DNA of 64,000 bases, from NCBI GenBank assembly GCA_040752195.1, contig JBFMFC010000005.1, positions 1 to 64,000 on the forward strand. The letters are read 5' to 3'. The translations under genes were made by a program, and so were the position numbers. Under the pieces are notes generated by a model. That model searched no databases, had not been told where the DNA came from, and was given only the letters and a program-made list of their open reading frames with translations. This document shows positions 61,957 through 64,000 of the stretch, piece by piece. Numbering within the stretch: the stretch's first letter is position 1; every line of letters begins with the position of its first letter. The stretch is from DSNY01 sp040752195. Lineage in GTDB: Bacteria > Pseudomonadota > Gammaproteobacteria > Burkholderiales > Burkholderiaceae_F.

Positions 61957-63345
61957 ATGGTTCGAGTTTTCCGCCATCACATACCCGTCGGAACGATCGT
62001 CCAGTGGCTCGCCGACGCGGGGATCTTCCTGGGGTCGCTCCTGCTCGCCGCGTACGTGCAGCTGGCGCCGTACGGTGCATCGGCCTCCGCACTGCTCGAA
62101 ACGGGCGTCGTGTTTGCGCTGCTGATGCTGGCGATGAACGCCGCTTTCGGCTTGTACCGCCGCGACGAGGCGATCACGTTCGCGGTCATCGTCGGGCGGC
62201 TGCTGCTCGCGCTGGCCCTCGGGGCCGTCCTTGCGTACCTACTCTTCTATCTCATGCCCGGTGGGCAGAGCGCGCAGGCGGTCCTCGGCTATACGCTGCT
62301 GTATGCCGCCTGTGGGCAAATCCTGCTGCGCCAGGTGATGAACACGGCGCGCAGCGCCGGCATCGGTGCGCGGCGGGTGCTGATCGTAGGCGTCGGTTCC
62401 GAAGCGAAGACGGTGGAGGAGTCGCTCAAGACGATCGGATATCCGCGTTATGCGGTTGTCGGCTTCTACCAAGCGGGATCCGACGACGCATCCGGCATGC
62501 TGTCGCCCGGGCGCGTGTACGCGCGCCAGAACAACCTGACCGAACTCGTCCGGCGGCTGCGGGTGCAGGAAGTGATCGTCGCTGTACGCGAGCAGCGCGG
62601 CGGCGTGCTGCCACTTCGTGAACTGCTGGAGTGCCGGATCAACGGCGTTCCGGTCACGGATCTGGCGGGCTTCTACGAGCGCGTCCGGGGCGAGGTGCCG
62701 ATCGAGTCGCTGAAAGCGAGCTGGCTCATCTACGGGCAGGGTTTCGCGCAGGACGGGCTGAGGACCGTGGTCAAACGCGCGTTTGACATCATCGCGTCGG
62801 CGGTTCTGTTGATCTTGGCGTTGCCTGTGATGCTGCTGGCGGCGATCGCCGTCTATCTGGAGAGCGGACTGCCGATCATCTATCGGCAGGAACGCGTGGG
62901 GCGTGGCGGCCGCACCTTCATGTGCTTGAAGTTCCGCAGCATGCGCCCGGATGCCGAGAAAGACGGCGTGGCCCGCTGGGCCACGGCGGGCGACTCGCGC
63001 ATCACGCGAGTGGGGCGAGTCATGCGCAAGACGCGCATTGACGAACTGCCGCAGCTGATCAACGTCCTGCGCGGAGACATGAGCCTGGTCGGGCCCCGGC
63101 CCGAGCGCCCGTGCTTCGTCAACGAGCTGAAACAGCAGATTCGCTTCTATGACATCCGTCACAGCGTCAAGCCCGGGCTGACCGGCTGGGCGCAGGTCCG
63201 CTACAGCTATGGCGCGTCGGTCGAGGACGCGAGCAAGAAGCTGGAGTACGACCTGTACTACGTCAAGAACCATTCGCTGTTTCTCGATGTTCTGATCCTG
63301 GTCGAGACGGTTCGCGTCATCCTGTTCCGCGAAGGTGCCCACTAG
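61957..63345 (+). CDS. Undecaprenyl-phosphate sugar phosphotransferase, EpsB-type, XrtA-associated
   Basis: 462-residue initiating enzyme of EPS synthesis. It transfers a sugar-1-phosphate to undecaprenyl phosphate at the inner membrane. About four N-terminal membrane segments (residues 13-130) and a Rossmann-like domain (VLIVGVGSEAKTVEESLKTIG) precede the C-terminal catalytic bac_transf domain. Its motifs include KRAFDIIASAVLLILALPVM, KFRSMRPDAEKDG and LPQLINVLRGDMSLVGPRPE, and it ends near VRYSYGASVEDA. Length and order match the PEP-CTERM EpsB family. Start ATG 61957 has GAGAGGG upstream. The sensor kinase gene follows after 114 nt, as is standard. Confidence 0.93.
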   Translation: MVRVFRHHIPVGTIVQWLADAGIFLGSLLLAAYVQLAPYGASASALLETGVVFALLMLAMNAAFGLYRRDEAITFAVIVGRLLLALALGAVLAYLLFYLMPGGQSAQAVLGYTLLYAACGQILLRQVMNTARSAGIGARRVLIVGVGSEAKTVEESLKTIGYPRYAVVGFYQAGSDDASGMLSPGRVYARQNNLTELVRRLRVQEVIVAVREQRGGVLPLRELLECRINGVPVTDLAGFYERVRGEVPIESLKASWLIYGQGFAQDGLRTVVKRAFDIIASAVLLILALPVMLLAAIAVYLESGLPIIYRQERVGRGGRTFMCLKFRSMRPDAEKDGVARWATAGDSRITRVGRVMRKTRIDELPQLINVLRGDMSLVGPRPERPCFVNELKQQIRFYDIRHSVKPGLTGWAQVRYSYGASVEDASKKLEYDLYYVKNHSLFLDVLILVETVRVILFREGAH

Positions 63346-63459
63346 CGCAGGCGTTCGCCGTCGCGCGGGGACCGCCGGCAGCCGGTCGGGTAGCGCGTAC
63401 CGGTCGCGCACGGGCCGGGCAGAATTGCCTCCCGAACTCATCCGCTGCGGTCCGTCGCT

Positions 63460-64000
63460 TTGCACCCTGCCTTAGTCGCTGACTGGTCCACCGATCCCGC
63501 CGTTTGGTCGTACGGGCTCGCGGCGCTCGCCTTCGGCGCCTTTTCGCTCCAACTCATCCTCGGGCGGCGCGGATCGGGCGTCGGTGGACTGCTGCTCGCT
63601 GCCGTCGTTCTGCAGGCGGCGTGGGCGGCCGCATCGCTCGCGCACGCCGCTACCGGTGGCGCGCTCGCATGGAACCTGGCTCGCGCTTTCGACGGGCTGC
63701 GCTATGCAGGGCTGCTCGCTTTTCTCGCGATGATCCGCGTGCGTGGCTTCGGCGGTGCCGGCTCGACCGCAGGCGTCGGGCGCTCGCGGCGCTTCTCGGC
63801 CGCGGGGCTCTTGCTCGCGGTGATCGTCGTTCACTTGTTTGCGCCGCCGCCGGTGGCAACCGCGGTGAGCGGCGGCTCAAACAGCATGCTCGTGCCGGTG
63901 CTGCTGCTCGGTACGAGCGTCGTCGGTCTCGTGCTCGTCGAGCAGGTGTATCGCGGCATGTCGCCAGCGCAGCGCTGGAACGTGCGTCCGCTGTGCGTGG
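63460..64000 (+). CDS. prsK: PEP-CTERM system sensor histidine kinase PrsK (3' end missing)
   Basis: An open frame of 180 codons runs off the window end. The protein is strongly hydrophobic: SYGLAALAFGAFSLQLIL, GLLLAAVVLQAAWAAASLAHA, GLRYAGLLAFLAMIRV, GLLLAVIVVHLF and LVPVLLLGTSVVGLVLVEQVY. It ends QRWNVRPLCV, matching the membrane sensor part of PrsK, which partners the response regulator PrsR to control EPS and PEP-CTERM genes (sigma-54-linked in related bacteria). The kinase core lies outside the window. The TTG start at 63460 is uncertain, as no good ribosome-binding site is visible. Confidence 0.82.
   Translation, partial: MHPALVADWSTDPAVWSYGLAALAFGAFSLQLILGRRGSGVGGLLLAAVVLQAAWAAASLAHAATGGALAWNLARAFDGLRYAGLLAFLAMIRVRGFGGAGSTAGVGRSRRFSAAGLLLAVIVVHLFAPPPVATAVSGGSNSMLVPVLLLGTSVVGLVLVEQVYRGMSPAQRWNVRPLCV

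Noticed and set aside
1..64000. tRNA, rRNA, insertion sequences, phage genes
   Set aside because: None was recognised; no transposase or integrase motifs and no tRNA-like cloverleaf was noticed, although a covariance search was not possible.

Overview
The window is a GC-rich stretch of about 64 kb from a Gram-negative bacterium. It carries a large exopolysaccharide (EPS) locus of the exosortase A (XrtA/EpsH, PEP-CTERM-associated) type. The gene families, their order and the 4-nt ATGA/GTGA overlaps fit a betaproteobacterium (Burkholderiales- or Rhodocyclales-like); that placement is inference. The sequence is a draft scaffold: a run of 100 N at 10951-11050 is flanked by an exact 127-bp duplication, which looks like an assembly-overlap artefact inside one glycosyltransferase gene.

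Region 1 (1-21720, + strand) is the core operon. In order it encodes the export protein (partial), a Wzz-like chain-length protein, a tyrosine autokinase, an outer-membrane barrel, an ExeA-like ATPase, UDP-GlcNAc 2-epimerase, a polysaccharide deacetylase, a FemAB-like transferase and exosortase A fused to EpsI. Then come several glycosyltransferases, an asparagine-synthase amidotransferase, a phenylacetate-CoA-ligase-like adenylating enzyme, an O-antigen-ligase-like protein, a methyltransferase and a second deacetylase.

Region 2 (21738-31829, - strand) has two parts. The first is a set of exported proteins: a jelly-roll lipoprotein, a large lipoprotein with Ig units and a RIFT-barrel-like polysaccharide-lyase signature, a beta-propeller-like protein, and an Ig/FN3 lipoprotein. 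The second is the XrtA-associated PLP decarboxylase, acyl-CoA ligase and a glycosyltransferase. Region 3 (32029-37833, + strand) completes that small-molecule module with an acyl carrier protein and two alpha/beta hydrolases, followed by a TPR protein, a second asparagine synthase lacking the usual Cys2, and a GNAT/FemAB-like protein.

Region 4 (37867-50970) is accessory. It holds a propeller-like lipoprotein, a DegT aminotransferase and a methyltransferase-like gene on the - strand; two tandem paralogous lipoproteins, each with five Ig units and a LamG-like domain; a flippase; a pyruvyl-transferase-family protein; and a third asparagine synthase. Region 5 (51030-61219, mostly - strand) contains a decayed methyltransferase; a nucleotide-sugar module (Glc-1-P cytidylyltransferase-like, SDR epimerase, 3,5-epimerase, SAF-domain oxidoreductase); a PIG-L deacetylase; a GT2; and an MBOAT/SGNH O-acetylation pair. 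It ends in a scar where a broken epsB-like gene start abuts a truncated methyltransferase.

Region 6 (61957-64000, + strand) returns to the core with the initiating sugar phosphotransferase (EpsB-type) and the start of the sensor kinase prsK. Together the genes describe synthesis, decoration (acetyl, amide/amino, pyruvyl, methyl and possibly acyl groups), flipping, length control and export of an EPS, plus a set of secreted Ig-repeat proteins that may bind or trim it. No PEP-CTERM substrate protein, RNA gene, CRISPR array or insertion sequence was seen.
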